Part shown: positions 1 through 11,848 of the stretch, piece by piece | How the letters are laid out: the number at the start of each line of letters is the position of its first letter | How positions within the stretch are numbered: position 1 is the stretch's first letter | Source: Mytilus galloprovincialis | Taxonomy: Eukaryota > Mollusca > Bivalvia > Mytilida > Mytilidae | Assembly (NCBI RefSeq): GCF_965363235.1 | Contig: NC_134845.1 | Span: 31,126,524-31,190,523, forward strand | Reading direction: 5' to 3' | DNA length: 64,000 nucleotides | Program-made: the position numbers and the translations under genes | The notes under the pieces: generated by a model | The model's database searches: none | Seen by the model: only the letters and a program-made list of their open reading frames with translations | Told to the model about the DNA's origin: nothing

Positions 1-280
1 AATTTTCATTAAGTGTAAATTTGTTAGAAATTCAATTGCTCGACAAGTTATATAAAAAAAATTATGACGCTTGGTTATGAGACAACCATTTTATTTTTTT
101 TTGGGGGGAAGGGACCGGGATGTAAGAGGTTTTTATAAAGAATATCATTTGACAGTCGTAATAAAATGAATTTTCTGTAGGAAAAATGATAGGAAACACA
201 AATAAACGCATACAATTTTTAGTACCAGAGATATACTATGCAGGTTTACTTCAATAAATGAAATTACGAAGCAATTTGAT

Positions 281-383
281 AAAAGTAAACCATTATAGGT
301 CAATGTACGACCATTCAAACGGGAAAACCAACGGTCTAATCTATATAAAAAACAACGAGAAACTTGTTCACATTCTTGACAGT
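281..383 (+). repeat. fragment of the GATATAGGAAGATGTGG repeat family, internally deleted
   Basis: AAAGTAAACCATTATAGGTC jumps directly to CCATTCAAACGGGAAAACC and AACGGTCTAATCTATATAAA. Compared with the longer copy at 55290-55640, about 80 bases between these blocks are missing. Confidence 0.7.
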
Positions 384-384
384 T

Positions 385-1255
385 CATGCAGCAGCCATTT
401 CAATAGTGTTTCATTTAATTTATTCTGTCTTTAATATTATTTATTGTATCAAACATTTGCATGTTCCATTGCCACTTTTTGAAAAAAACACTCCCAGTGG
501 ACATAATTCAGCTTTTTCATAGTTTTGACACAGACAACAAAGGGACTTCACAGCAGAGTGTTTTTTTTTTAATTTAAGGTTTTATATTTCCAACATTATG
601 TTAAACGGCACTCTCTACTATTCTTTTTATTGAGATAATTTTTGATTTTTTAATTGGATACAGATAGTTTTATCGTATCTTATTTAAAAGTACACTAAGA
701 GAGGTAAACCAGGGGTGTGGACACAATCATCCATGTTTCTATAAGTAATGGGAACAGACAAATGTTTCTTATACATTTGTAACAATAGTCTTCAAAATGA
801 CTCAGTATTGCATTAGTGGTATCATAAGAATTTTTTATCTTTATGTATAGTATAGTAATAAATAAGCTTTTAATTGATTTTTTTTTTTTTTTTTTTTTAT
901 CAGTATAGGGAAAAAAAGTAGTACTACATTTCACACGCTTTAATTTGAACCTTATTGTACACAAGACAGGTAAATGAATAAACTTAGGAGTGCTGTTTTT
1001 GTATGTATAGCTACAATATATTTTTGTATTTATTTGTAACCTTATAAATTTCCAAACTCATTGAAATATTGTCTTGATAATGATTCGAAAAGGCTTCTTA
1101 TTTGTTACATGTGATGTTAAATAGACATCTATACCACAAACAGGAGCAATTTATAAAACAGAATACTAAAGTACTATTAAAAATCCGTTATGATAACTGG
1201 TGTGTCCATATTTATACGATGAAAGTGTTATACTTAGAAATATAAGGGGGAAGAA
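385..1255. other. non-coding AT-rich stretch
   Basis: Only short ORFs, and a T-rich homopolymer around 880-898. I see no gene or clear repeat. Confidence 0.5.
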
Positions 1256-1259
1256 GATG

Positions 1260-1461
1260 CTTCCGATTTCCTTGAATGTTATCGCTTACCGGAAAACGCA
1301 AAGATAACTGAAGTTAATAACTATCGGATACCTAACTCAAATAATTCAAGCCTTTTCCGTGTCCGATTTTCTCCCACACGAGGTTAATGTAGCCTTCGTA
1401 GATCAGCGGAATATAACGTCAACTGAATAATTCGGGTTATCGGATACCGAATTTCTATAAG
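1260..1461 (+). promoter_or_regulatory. paralogous putative promoter / first exon
   Basis: TGTTATC (1277), ACCGGAAA (1288) and GATAACT (1303) mirror the block at 13517-13550. The segment ends in CTATAAG/GTAAGT at 1461. It is the left part of the duplication shared with about 13.5 kb. No coding exon that would use this donor is visible nearby. Confidence 0.3.
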
Positions 1462-1477
1462 GTAAGTTTTATAATTA

Positions 1478-1557
1478 GGTCTTTCCACTTTTCTGTGGAA
1501 AGACCTATTGTATTTCTTTTGATTATTAAGTCTTTCCACTTTTCTGTGGAAAGACTT
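1478..1557. repeat. two tandem hairpins at the left end of the insertion
   Basis: GGTCTTTCCAC with GTGGAAAGACC (1478-1505), and AAGTCTTTCCAC with GTGGAAAGACTT (1528-1557), share the six-base loop TTTTCT. The arm differences between copies (GG/CC against AA/TT) are compensatory, so pairing is preserved. Confidence 0.75.
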
Positions 1558-1689
1558 ATTGTTTTTGTTCTGATTATTATTATTACATTTTTTCCCCCGC
1601 CAAATTTTGTTCTTTCGATACATATTTGTTTCGCAATATGTCACTCAGATATTTCTCATATGGTATCGTATAGTTTATGCGCTTTTAAA

Positions 1690-2267
1690 GGAGTAGGTCC
1701 GGTAAGGACTCATTTTGGCCTCAAATTTCAGTTTCATCTGACGAAAGATTTTGACCACTTTTTAAAGACTTAAGTGTCTATTTCACTTGATTTAATTAGT
1801 ATAAGTGAAAGATTTTAACTGATTTAGTCATTACAAACGATCCGATTCAAGCTCAAATATGAAAAATCTCTCAAATATGCCAAAAAACGTCACTTTTCAG
1901 ATGGTTTTTGTCAAAAATGAAAGTGGCCGCATCAGTGTTCATCCACAACCTTTATATATGTTATGTATTATCATAAAATACAATTTACATTTCAATATTA
2001 AGGATGAACACGAATGCGGCCACTTTCGTTTTACAAGGAAACTGTCTAAAATTTAACTAAAATGATAGAATTTTGAAGATTTCAGTAATTTAGCATGACT
2101 TAATGGTGCTACAACCCGATATATGTGCATTGTATTGTCAAAAACAGCCCATATTTATGTTGCAGAAGCATTCAACTGTCCAATAAATAACTAAAAGTTT
2201 ACATTTAAACAATTTTGTAAAACTTTTATATTTTGGGGCCAAAAAGGGGTCTTACCGGAACTTCTCC
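1690..2267. mobile_element. MITE with 31-bp terminal inverted repeats, nested in the 1478-3243 insertion
   Basis: The ends GGAGTAGGTCCGGTAAGG... and ...CTTACCGGAACTTCTCC match as inverted repeats at 25 of 31 positions. It contains an internal near-perfect 26-bp inverted repeat (1919-1944 with 2002-2027). A partial relative lies at 62911-63180. No transposase and no clear target duplication. Confidence 0.75.
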
Positions 2268-2569
2268 TTTCCCCCTGCTAAGCCGAACCATTTTCTTTGT
2301 AAGAGTTATCTCCCTATTCACTGTTTATCATCAGAGTGCATCTCCTTCGTAACAAAAAAAGAAATCGACAAAATTCTTTTAACAAATTGTTCATTGGATC
2401 CTCAGAAATTTTTGGCTAATTTGGATCGTAGCGATTCGATGATATTTTATAGGAGTTATCTACCTTTACCAAATAAATTTGTCGGTATGTATTTTTAACT
2501 CATAAACCATTAACCTCATAACCCTGGAATGTTTTTATTTGAGACCCCTAGGTACTAACTTAGAAAATG

Positions 2570-2594
2570 AGGTCAAGGTCAAAGGTCAAGGTCA
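2570..2594 (+). repeat. four AGGTCA direct repeats
   Basis: AGGTCA occurs at 2570, 2576, 2583 and 2589, with spacings 0, 1 and 0. It sits inside the 1478-3243 insertion. Confidence 0.8.
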
Positions 2595-3243
2595 AGTTCT
2601 AAATTTTGATTTTGCCTTGTTTTGAGATTTTCTCCAACAGTTTTAAAGATACATTAAAAAACAAGCGCAAAATGCTTGCTTTATTGTAATGAAGATATTT
2701 TACATTTGATCTGATACAATTAAAGTGCATCTTATAGGAGTTAGTGCCCCTGAAATGTCTCAATATATAGTTATTTGATTACAACTTCAACTAAGTTCAT
2801 TATAAAGCCATATAACCTTGTACAAAAGGTTAGGTGACATATGACCTTGAAAAATGACAACCGGAAGTGACCTTGAGAATACCGGAAAACGATATTTTTG
2901 CACTTTTTTCATATCAAAGTACTCAGAATTCATATATTTTGTAATCTAAATACATTTACTCACTAAAGACTAGAAGTGACTTTCTGTAAACTGGAAGTGG
3001 TCAATTATATCCCGGTTTACAGGCAAAAGTATATAGAAACTATATATTTTGGGAATCAGTGTGAAAGAAGCTATCATATGAGACCAAAAGTAACATTTAC
3101 TAAACCGGAAGTAGCATATTATCTACTTTAGTTCACTTTCAAATATATCAAAACCATTATCGCATCAGTCTGAAGAAACTAGCTTCTTTTCAAAGTTTCT
3201 TTGATGTGGAAAGGCCTTCAATTGTTCTCTGAACAATTGGTTT

Positions 3244-5010
3244 TTAATTACTATATGATATGGGTATTGTTCATTGTTGGATCCTTTATGGTGAATTATA
3301 GTTGATTACATCAACGTCCTTTTGTCCTTCTGGTGGATAGTTAGAAAAGTGTAGTTCTGAATTGATGCATGTAACATTTAAGATATTGCCTACTGCATAC
3401 TGAAGATGTGGTATTGTGACACCCACCGAGACAGTGCTCACAATTATGTAAATGAATTACACAGCTTTACCAAATAATGGAATATGTTTATTGATTATGA
3501 TTAAACTAGAATAATTGTGTTTGGCAATGCAGGTAGATTAAACATATAAAAATACTCATTGTAACTAACAAACACTATTAAAAATGTGTTTGAAAATGCA
3601 TTTATTTAAGGGGAACATTTAGTGAATCATGTACATTTTCATACAAATGTATGCCAAAGACGATCTATGTAAATAGACACGAAAACATTATAATTTAAAC
3701 AGAAGACAGCGCTTCAAAAAAAACCAAATACTACTACACAATTCTACTTTTATTTAATCCCACAACTAGGCCAAAACTTGTATAGGGATTGGAAATATAG
3801 AGATATACATTCAGTCTCCAAAAATTTAAAGCTGTCTCTAAAAACTATAGTAATATAAATTGACGCCAAATGATGCTCAGTCGAGTAAGAACATACACAA
3901 TTCAGCACATTATTGCTCTATGTTAAAAACTCCTTTTTTTGTAGGAAACCAATTATTATGTTTGTTTAACATGGTTAAATATTAGTGTAATCTATAAATT
4001 ATCTTATATAATAGTATAAGATATCAATCTTTTCAAGGGTCCATAATAAAGGATTCAGAACATGATATTAATAAAAATCATACCAAAGTTGTGAACAAGT
4101 AAAGAACATATTATCTTACATTTAAAATCATTTTCAAATCAGAAAAATATTCACGTTGTGGTGATGAAAATGAAAGAAGATTTTAACCAAATCTAGGGAA
4201 AGCTCACATAACCTCAATATAGAGCTAGAGGAGGAACCACACTCTGCACACGCCACGCAGATTTGTCTTATGTTATCAATCGGTCGCGGGGATAACGTGT
4301 CATTAAAAACAAGCAGTTCGTGACGTCAACTATAACCGGACATTCACAATCTGTTGATTGAGATTATAAATATAATTAGTTATATACAGTTGCATTGGTT
4401 AAACAATATACATTTATGTACACATAATAAACGAATTAGGTAAAAAATTGTCATAATTCGGGAATAAACATACTGAAATCTTATCTACATATTACTGTTT
4501 ATTATTCATCAATTATAAGTAGGGTTTCTTTAATAATGTATACATGTTAAATGTTTGAATCAAGTTGATCATTGAAATCATGTTTAGTATTTTATGTTTT
4601 GTTTTATAGTCATAATAAATCTGTAATTATTCTGTCTTTATACGAGCACTGTGATAAAATTTTAAAATTATTTGTAGTTGTATCGAATTTTAAAGGCTTG
4701 CATATTTGTGTAGTCACTGATATTATATATGGCAACGTAAATTATGTCTCAAGGTGATAACAGTGTAAGATTCAATAATGCACAAAAACCTTTGAAATTT
4801 CAAGAATATGGTTTGAACATTAATCCGTTACAAACAACTGTAAATACTAGTGAGTATTTTCAAAATAAATTTTTTTTGAAGTGCACATGGTAAAATTTAG
4901 AAGAGGTTCAAAGGGAAAATCACGTCTCCGATGTTTGCTACATGACATCGACTGGGGCAGATCCAGGATTTGTGTAGAGAGGGAAGAGGAATTCCGTGTA
5001 ACGTAATTAT
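3244..5010. repeat. right part of a diverged duplication shared with 13588-14060
   Basis: GTATTGTTCATTGTTGGA (3264) and TTGTGTAGTCACTGATAT (about 4707) have counterparts at 13616 and 13757, in the same order and orientation. About 1.3 kb between them (3350-4640) has no counterpart, so it was inserted here or deleted there. No convincing genes. Confidence 0.5.
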
Positions 5011-5158
5011 TTAGCTTTTATTTGAAATTTTTGTTATAATTTTGTATTATTTTTTTTTGACAATATAGGGGAAGTTGCATCCATTTCCTCTGCACTAATC
5101 AGATAATTACTGTATGAAACCTTCTGAGAACTACATCGCCAGATATTATAGCATAATT

Positions 5159-5159
<1 letters not shown>

Positions 5160-5191
<32 letters not shown>
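5160..5191. repeat. poly-T tract of 32 bases
   Basis: Uninterrupted T run, either a microsatellite or a decayed poly-A tail of a retroelement in minus orientation. Confidence 0.9.
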
Positions 5192-5195
<4 letters not shown>

Positions 5196-6256
5196 ATTTG
5201 CTAAATTCTTTGATTTGATATGATCTGATATTATAATGCATGGCTATTATAGTACTGCAACTGACATCGAAAAAGACGCTTAGTTAACGAGTTTAATGGT
5301 CCGGAATAACACACGGCTGCAAATGGTTTTAAATGATAGAATAATATCTATATTTTAATTTCCGTCGGGTCGTAAAAAGTTTCTATGGTCACATTTTTAT
5401 TTTTTTATCCCTTTAATGGGGGTACCCCTCAATTTACGGTTTTGGGTAGTTACCTTAAAATCCAAAAATATATTTTTTGGTTAAATTTCCCGCTATTTTC
5501 GTAAATATTTTCTATGCACATATCATCAAGGATCATCGGAATGATGAAGACATAAATATAATACCATCTCCAAGTAAAACTTTCAAACTTAAAGTTGGCT
5601 GATTTTTTAGATAGAAATTTAACGCGTTTTTCTTTAAAACGAGAAAACATATGATTCAAAAACAGTATTCGACATTTAAGAGGACAAAACATATTATTGC
5701 GATACTGCATGCAAATTTTGTTGGGCAAATTCCAAACAATTTTGTCAAAAACTCAAAAATAAAAACATCATTTGTACCTTTCATAATTACGGAAATTTCC
5801 TATCCGTCAATCAGCTCCACCATTTATTTTTTCCTTCACAATCAATTTGATAGTTTCGATGTGATTATGTAGATTTTGTAGGAAAAGTTAATTTATTTTT
5901 GAGTGATTTGAATATATATAGTAGTTCTTTCGTGTATTTTCTGTAAAAAAGTTATATTTTTGTTAATAAAATTTTGACTTTATATAAAAGTTAACCAAAT
6001 CCTTCGGGATAAGAGGTTTTTCCGGATAATGACTATAGTTGACATTGTGTGAAAATACAGTGTATGTCAATGTTTAATCTCAGAGCAATTAATATGCATG
6101 CAAGTGGTCGGGGGAAAAGTACTATTGAAGATTAGCAGAGATTTGGTGTGTGACAAGATGATGCTAAAACAAACTTCTCTTAATATTCTGCTTTCAGTGG
6201 GCGAATCATCAGTGATGTTATGAGACTTGCACCAGAATTAAGGCAAAATTGGTGCG
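5192..6256. other. non-coding stretch
   Basis: Short overlapping ORFs on both strands around 5450-5872 lack codon structure or family motifs. No gene called. Confidence 0.5.
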
Positions 6257-6704
6257 TCTTTAAATTAGATTGATTGATTGATTGTTGGTTGCTTAACGTC
6301 CAGTGACAAATATTTCATGCATGTTCAGGACGAGACAAGTTAACAATAAAAACAATAGGTAGGTTTTGTCATAATAGAGGCCATTCGGGATGATGATCGG
6401 GAAAATTTAGACTGCCAATGGAAAATGATGGTATATTGGATGGGGACAGAAATTGTCCATTTCAACATGTTACCTACGGACCCCTCAAAGAGTTGATGCA
6501 AGGGTTTTTAACGTGCAAAGAACGTGACACTCCCTTTACACGAGGCATCGGATTTAACGTCCCCATTCTGACCGGACGTGAATGCGAACTTGATACATCC
6601 CGCACAGCTAAACGGACGCCCCACTTCGTTTTACTGCCGGTCGGGGGAAGACCAAGTGACCATATTTCGTTTCCCTAGTCACCCTAAGGGATCTTTAAAT
6701 TAGA
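6257..6704 (-). mobile_element. 422-bp retroposon (SINE or short non-LTR type) with 13-bp target duplication
   Basis: The element at 6270-6691 is flanked by identical TCTTTAAATTAGA (6257-6269 and 6692-6704). Read on the minus strand it ends in ...GCAACCAACAATCAATCAAT, a short-repeat tail. A tail plus a 13-bp duplication is the mark of target-primed reverse transcription. The 86-codon ORF inside (6418-6678) shows no protein family and is probably fortuitous. Confidence 0.85.
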
Positions 6705-7438
6705 AACAACAGAAATCCATATATGTGATCAAACTAATCGACATGTATCCTCACAACCTGACACTTTTATACGATCTCGCGCTCAGTTTCTTCCTTGTAG
6801 TTTGGATATGAAAACAGGGGTTTTGTGTAAAAGAAAAACCTTTAAAAAAAAAACAGAAAACTACGCAAAACTGAGTCCTTTAAACGTGTTGACAGTCTGT
6901 TAAGTTGTGCTTATTAATGTGAGTAATCATTTATCCATGCATAACCAAGTACTTATTGAAGTCAACACCTGTGCAATTAAGTAAAACAGTTACTGAAAAC
7001 TTAGAATTTGAACTTGCTGTCAGTTCATTAATAACGATTGTTAGTGATGTAATTTGTTCTTCTATAAGAAAAAGCCTTTCTCATGTAGCACATCCTCTAT
7101 ATATACCGATCAATTTTATCCAAGATTGTCTCTGATGCTTACCAAACTGCCAAACTCCAGAACTAACTAAATATTGTGACACCTTACAATTCAGACACAG
7201 TGGGGCCAAGGGATATGAAATATAGAGTTTAGCTCTGAACTCAATTTAGGGGATGCCATATCTGTTGCAGGAAAATTGAAGTCTATGTTAAGACTTTAAG
7301 AATTACACCAAGGTGTGTCTGAAAATATCAAGGATACATTAAAAGAAGAACAATTACTTCACCCTGCCACCAGTGCTCTTATGAGCTATGTCCTTGTTTT
7401 GGTATTTCTATGGAAATGATGCCCGCATAGCTTGTTAA
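6705..7438. other. non-coding stretch
   Basis: No ORF of note, and no structure I could support. Confidence 0.5.
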
Positions 7439-7515
7439 TAGATATAGGAAGATGTAATATGTGTGCCAATGCTACCATTAAAGGTCACGGTCCGGTCTTC
7501 AACACGGAGCCTAGG
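7439..7515 (+). repeat. short fragment of the GATATAGGAAGATGTGG family
   Basis: GATATAGGAAGATGTAATAT... and CTTCAACACGGAGCCTAGGC match two blocks of the full copy at 55290, with a deletion between. Confidence 0.65.
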
Positions 7516-8640
7516 CTCAAAAATTCATTTGTTAGTTAATTGATGAAAAATAACACAAAGGCGCTTCTGAACCGTATATTGTCCCTAAAGATAACAAAAA
7601 TTCGTAAACGTATGGCTATTACAAAATCAATCGTTTCTGTAGCAACATTCGCCCCATTACATTTGGGATTGGCAGTGCAGATACATCATGCATGTGCATA
7701 TGGGAATATGGGTCACGAACATTGATCGAAACTTTGTACTCACATTTCTTTTGTGTTTCCTATGCAAAGGTAAGACTATATCTGACGAGTTTGACCGAAT
7801 CATGACGATATTTACGCTCCAGATAGCATTTGTACTAAAAAAACTGTGTTTGCTTTGAACAAACTCTGTCCTGCGCCTAACTTGTTCTTATAAAAAAAAA
7901 GGTACCTCGCATTCGCCTCGGGTGACTTTAGTATATTTTGTGTTATAACTGCTCTGTTTAGACTTTGCAAAAACACAATATGTATTTATCTATAACTAGA
8001 TACTAATTTTCACAAAATACACAACCTTTAAGATGAAAAATTAAAAACACTGTTTCAGCGCTTGAATTTAGTTTTTTTCAAAGATAGAAAAAATATTGAA
8101 ATAATTTGATAAAGTGGTGTTTTAAACTTTAGAAAATAATTCTGTAATATACTATAGTTAAATACTATACACAATATGAAAGTTTATGGATGTGAAAAGG
8201 TCAAGGCCACTTCTTCTTTTGTTATGTCTTAAATGGAAAAAAATCAGAAGGTTCCAAATCAACGCCATTTTGTAATGGCAGCTCTTCATATAAGTAGTCA
8301 AATTTGTCGTTTTAACATCGTTTATATCATATGCTTATGATTGAATCGTTTTTGTAGCATTCTATTGAATAAATATCAGAATATTTCTCCTTTTTGTCCT
8401 TGTGGTTGAACTATTGATATTTTTAGGTCTGACCTTTGACCTCAATTTCACAAAATTGTGACCACTCTGGATTTTTACGACCCAACTTTTCTTATTGTAC
8501 ACGTTTTCCTCTTTCCATCGATATATAATTTAGGTGTGTGTTCTTCCGGACCATTAAAATTTAAAAAAATGAACTCTGGTTGCAGTACTATTATTGTATC
8601 ATTTCGCAAATCTGTGTTTATTTTATGCCTATAGACCCCC
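7516..8640. other. non-coding stretch
   Basis: Scattered AT-rich sequence with small ORFs only. No gene or resolvable repeat. Confidence 0.45.
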
Positions 8641-8644
8641 ATCC

Positions 8645-8985
8645 GGCTGTGAAGGTAAGGGTGCATTGTTTAGTTGACTAAGATACAGGATACTTTCAAA
8701 TATACCGTGCAATGTATTTCCTGGTTCGATCCCCGTTCCGTGGAGAAAATTTCAGGGATACCATTGACATCATTTGTCAGTATGGTCTTGCAAACGATGA
8801 TAGTCCGTCGGAAGATGACGATAAATGGCTGACCCGTGTTATGATAATGTATCTGGCATGTTAAAGACACCCTTGTAGATTTCGAAAAAGAACAGGATAA
8901 TGCCGCTACAAGGCAGCACTCGCACCAGTAAATTGGAAAGGGATTAATATAAGTTGTCATTACTTGTTCCCCAATCCACTAAAAA
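8645..8985 (+). repeat. tRNA-derived SINE-like repeat
   Basis: GGTTCGATCCC at about 8733 is a full pol III B box at the end of a weak tRNA-like head. The body that follows (ATGGTCTTGCAAACGATGAT, AATGCCGCTACAAGGCAGCA) looks like a bivalve SINE I recognise only from memory. The A box is degenerate and no clear target duplication is seen. It is not a functional tRNA. Confidence 0.6.
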
Positions 8986-9009
8986 CAAGTATGTTATAAC
9001 TAACATTCT

Positions 9010-9095
9010 TTTTACTGCATGGTCGTCCTGAATATGCATGAAATATTTGCCACTGGACGTTGAGCAACCAACAATCAATCAATTTTACTGCATGG
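9010..9095 (+). mobile_element. 60-bp 5'-truncated retroposon copy with perfect 13-bp target duplication
   Basis: TTTTACTGCATGG occurs at 9010-9022 and 9083-9095, flanking 60 bases that match the tail end of the element at 6270-6691 in opposite orientation, ending CAACCAACAATCAATCAA. Confidence 0.85.
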
Positions 9096-9299
9096 ACTGA
9101 TTGCAAAAGTTTAATTAATGCACTGGTTTAAGCTGATAGTTCGACAAGGACTTAGCTTCTATGTAACTTTTTTTATTTTCGCTGATCGAGATTAAACTTA
9201 GTGGATTGATATATATGCGTCCATTCGTTTTTCGTTTCAAGAAATAAAAATTGGGAAATTTTACATCTTCCATTATTTTTTTAATTCGTTTTCCACATT

Positions 9300-9625
9300 C
9301 ATCATTCACCATTCAATTTTTTTTTTTTTGTTATATTAGAATTTGATTTCAATATTCAATTTCAACATTAAACATTCGTTTTCTACCATTACATTCGTTT
9401 TCAAAATTCGATTTCAACAGTCAATATCAAAAATAATTTTCAACAATGTTTTTTTTTTCAACATCGAACATTCGAACATTCACCATTCAACACTCAACTC
9501 TAATATTCAACATTTGAAAAACAACTCTTCATTATTTTTTTTATTGAATTTCAACACTCAACATTCAATATTCGTTTTCAACGTTCAACAACGCAACATT
9601 CATAAGAACTTTTTGCTAACATAAA
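9300..9625. repeat. degenerate ATTCAAC/TTCAACATTC-rich simple repeat
   Basis: Dozens of diverged CATTCAAC and ATTCGTTTTCAAC units over ~320 bases. The 93-codon ORF here, rich in N, I, F and H, is a by-product of the repeat. Confidence 0.75.
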
Positions 9626-10680
9626 TATCAAAAGAACGTATTACTGTTTAGTTATTAGCTTATTCTTTAACCTCCTCTGCATTTTTAACAAACAACAAAT
9701 ATAATGGGGTATTATAACCCCCTGGTTTAATACTCTCTCACCCTCACGTTATATATTGTTGAATATAACAAAAAGGGATTAGATGACTCAAACTATACCA
9801 GAGAAATATTCTTTATTTCTATGGTTAAACCCCTCTTGTGTGGAAGCATATGATTTCGAGATCACGAATTAAAAATTGAAAATACAGATAATAATCGAAA
9901 ACCAAATTGAATTCGTCATACCGATTCCTAGGAACAAGTTACTGCAAAATTTTTCTTCGTGATCACGGATTAATTCCGTTATCTGAGATTGTATTTGTGG
10001 TTTTATTTAATTATTATTCGTTATCACGGATTGACGAATCTGTGGAATCAGTAATCACATTTGTTTAAAAAATGTCTAAAACAAAGTTGCAGAAGATACA
10101 TCCCATGGTGAAGATTGTCGTTAAAGCAATGTATTAAATAAAGGCAACATTAGCATACCGCTGTTCCAATTCTTTTATATTTATTTATACTAATAATTTT
10201 GATCTATAAACCAAAAAAGTCCTATCTATAATGATATCAATCAAAGCAACAAAACATTTACATGTAATACGAATAACATGCAGAAGGATTTGAACACTAA
10301 TACAGCAACGAGACAGCAAACAAACAACACAAATAACTTGAAGACACAAAGTGCAATATAGGTGTATATGCTTCGTATTAAGCTCTGTACCTAGAATAGT
10401 CAACTGTTTGAAACTGATAACAGGAAGAGAAATAATTGGTTAATTTTTTTTACAATGTGCATAGATAATTTCGCAACAATTGTAGCAAATAATTGAAAGT
10501 TGACGGTCATTTGATTTAAATAATTAAAAAGCCACATCAAAAAAAAAAAAACCACAATCGAGATCAAGAGCTATCGCCTATATACAATTGATAAATAAAA
10601 ATGTTATAAGTACATTTCCTCATAAATTCGAAAATGATACATAATAGTCAAATATGGAGGACAAATGTATTAACTTAAAC
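9626..10680. other. non-coding stretch
   Basis: Repeated TCGTGATCACGGATT-like words occur at about 9957 and 10020. No gene seen. Confidence 0.45.
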
Positions 10681-10682
10681 TT

Positions 10683-10815
10683 GTAACAGAGCAGAAACCT
10701 AAGCGTATATTTGCTATCTGAAGAAACGAGAACGTTCTGTTGAAACTATTATTTTCATGGCCGTCTTAGACAGCTCAATAAAGGAGATTGGCTTAGGTTT
10801 TCTGTTATATGCGTC
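10683..10815. repeat. short inverted-repeat element
   Basis: AACAGAGCAGAAACCTAAGC near 10685 pairs with GCTTAGGTTTTCTGTT near 10792. About 130 bases overall, the size of a small MITE; target duplication not resolved. Confidence 0.45.
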
Positions 10816-11014
10816 TGACTGTAACTCCGTCTCGTCTCAAGATTTTGGTTTATATAGCTTATCATGAAGGCGTGGTTACATGAACCTGACATTTAGGACA
10901 GGTGTTCATCGTAATGTGAAATTTTCGTATTATATAGCCGATTACGGTTTTGACCCCGATTACACATTTTACGAAAAAAAAAAAGTGTAACAAAAATACA
11001 GAACCCACAATATC

Positions 11015-11160
11015 GGAAGTTTATACAAACTGTCAAAATCAAACTTAATCAACTAACGAAACGAGTGGAAAACAACTGTCACATTCCTAATTTGGTACAG
11101 GCATTTTCTGATAGATTTGCTGGATTGAACCTAGGTTAATTGCTACATTTTTAACATCCC
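11015..11160 (+). repeat. fragment of the TTGGTACAGGCATTTTC repeat family
   Basis: AACTGTCACATTCCTAATTT then GGTACAGGCATTTTC also occur at 28110-28170 and 44520-44570. Confidence 0.65.
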
Positions 11161-11649
11161 ACTTATATGACACTTGTTTATAGTTCCGTTCTACTGACAA
11201 AATGAATTGAGTGACATAAAATTTATCTATAAAAATGTGATAGTGTGAAATCATTAATTTTTTTTGGATCAAATAGTTAATCATTTAGTTTGGTCATACC
11301 AACTTAGAACATACATGTAGAACATATGTTAATGATGAGATGTTCATGCTGATATCAAGGTTCATTGTAAATGCGCAAAAGATAGAGCTATGGGAGGGTG
11401 TTATATGGAGACGTATTCGCGTAGCTCTTTTTAAAGGTCAGTTATCATTAAAATAATCTTCCTCTTTGAAACGTGCGGACAGGATTTGTGCACTGCTAGT
11501 AAATGGATAGTAAAACTTGTTTTTTTCATAAATTCACTACCTTAACATAGAAATAACAGATGGATTAAACATGGAGTCAAAAGAAAGTAGAAATTAAAAT
11601 CTATACATTGCCATCTAAAAAATCTTAAATTTCATCCAATTTACCTTTT

Positions 11650-11680
11650 TGTTGTTGTTGTTGTTGTTATTTTTTTTTTA
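11650..11680. repeat. (GTT)n and poly-T microsatellite
   Basis: Six or so GTT units followed by a T run. Confidence 0.85.
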
Positions 11681-11848
11681 ACTATTTATCAACTCATACA
11701 GCAAACATGGTTCTTTTCTAAAAGATTTAAGAAATCGCCTCATTTGCTATTATAAACGGAGTGTCTACATATCTGAGTCTGTATTGTTTTTGTACTTAGT
11801 ATTTATACATCCAATATTCATGTTTTAGTTATGATGTTTCTTTTGTAA

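Larger units (their letters stand above)
1478..3243. mobile_element. ~1.77 kb insertion with terminal hairpins and a nested MITE
   Basis: The flanks (GGTAAGTTTTATAATTA before, TAATTACTATATGATA after) are contiguous as an empty site at about 13586-13612. The left end is a hairpin GGTCTTTCCAC/GTGGAAAGACC, repeated 50 bases further on (1528-1557). The right end carries GTGGAAAGGCC, an inverted match to the left end, and a hairpin CAATTGTTC/GAACAATTG. TAATTA on both sides is the likely target duplication. No coding capacity; class not recognised. Confidence 0.6.

Noticed and set aside
1478-1557. Rho-independent terminators
   Set aside because: Hairpins followed by T-rich sequence, but in a eukaryotic mobile element.
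6418-6678. 86-codon ORF in the 422-bp retroposon
   Set aside because: It lies wholly inside a short retroposon and shows no known domain.
8733-8745. Possible tRNA gene (GGTTCGATCCC B box)
   Set aside because: No tRNA cloverleaf can be drawn and the A box is poor; it fits a SINE head.
9343-9624. 93-codon ORF rich in N, I, F and H
   Set aside because: Product of the degenerate ATTCAAC simple repeat.
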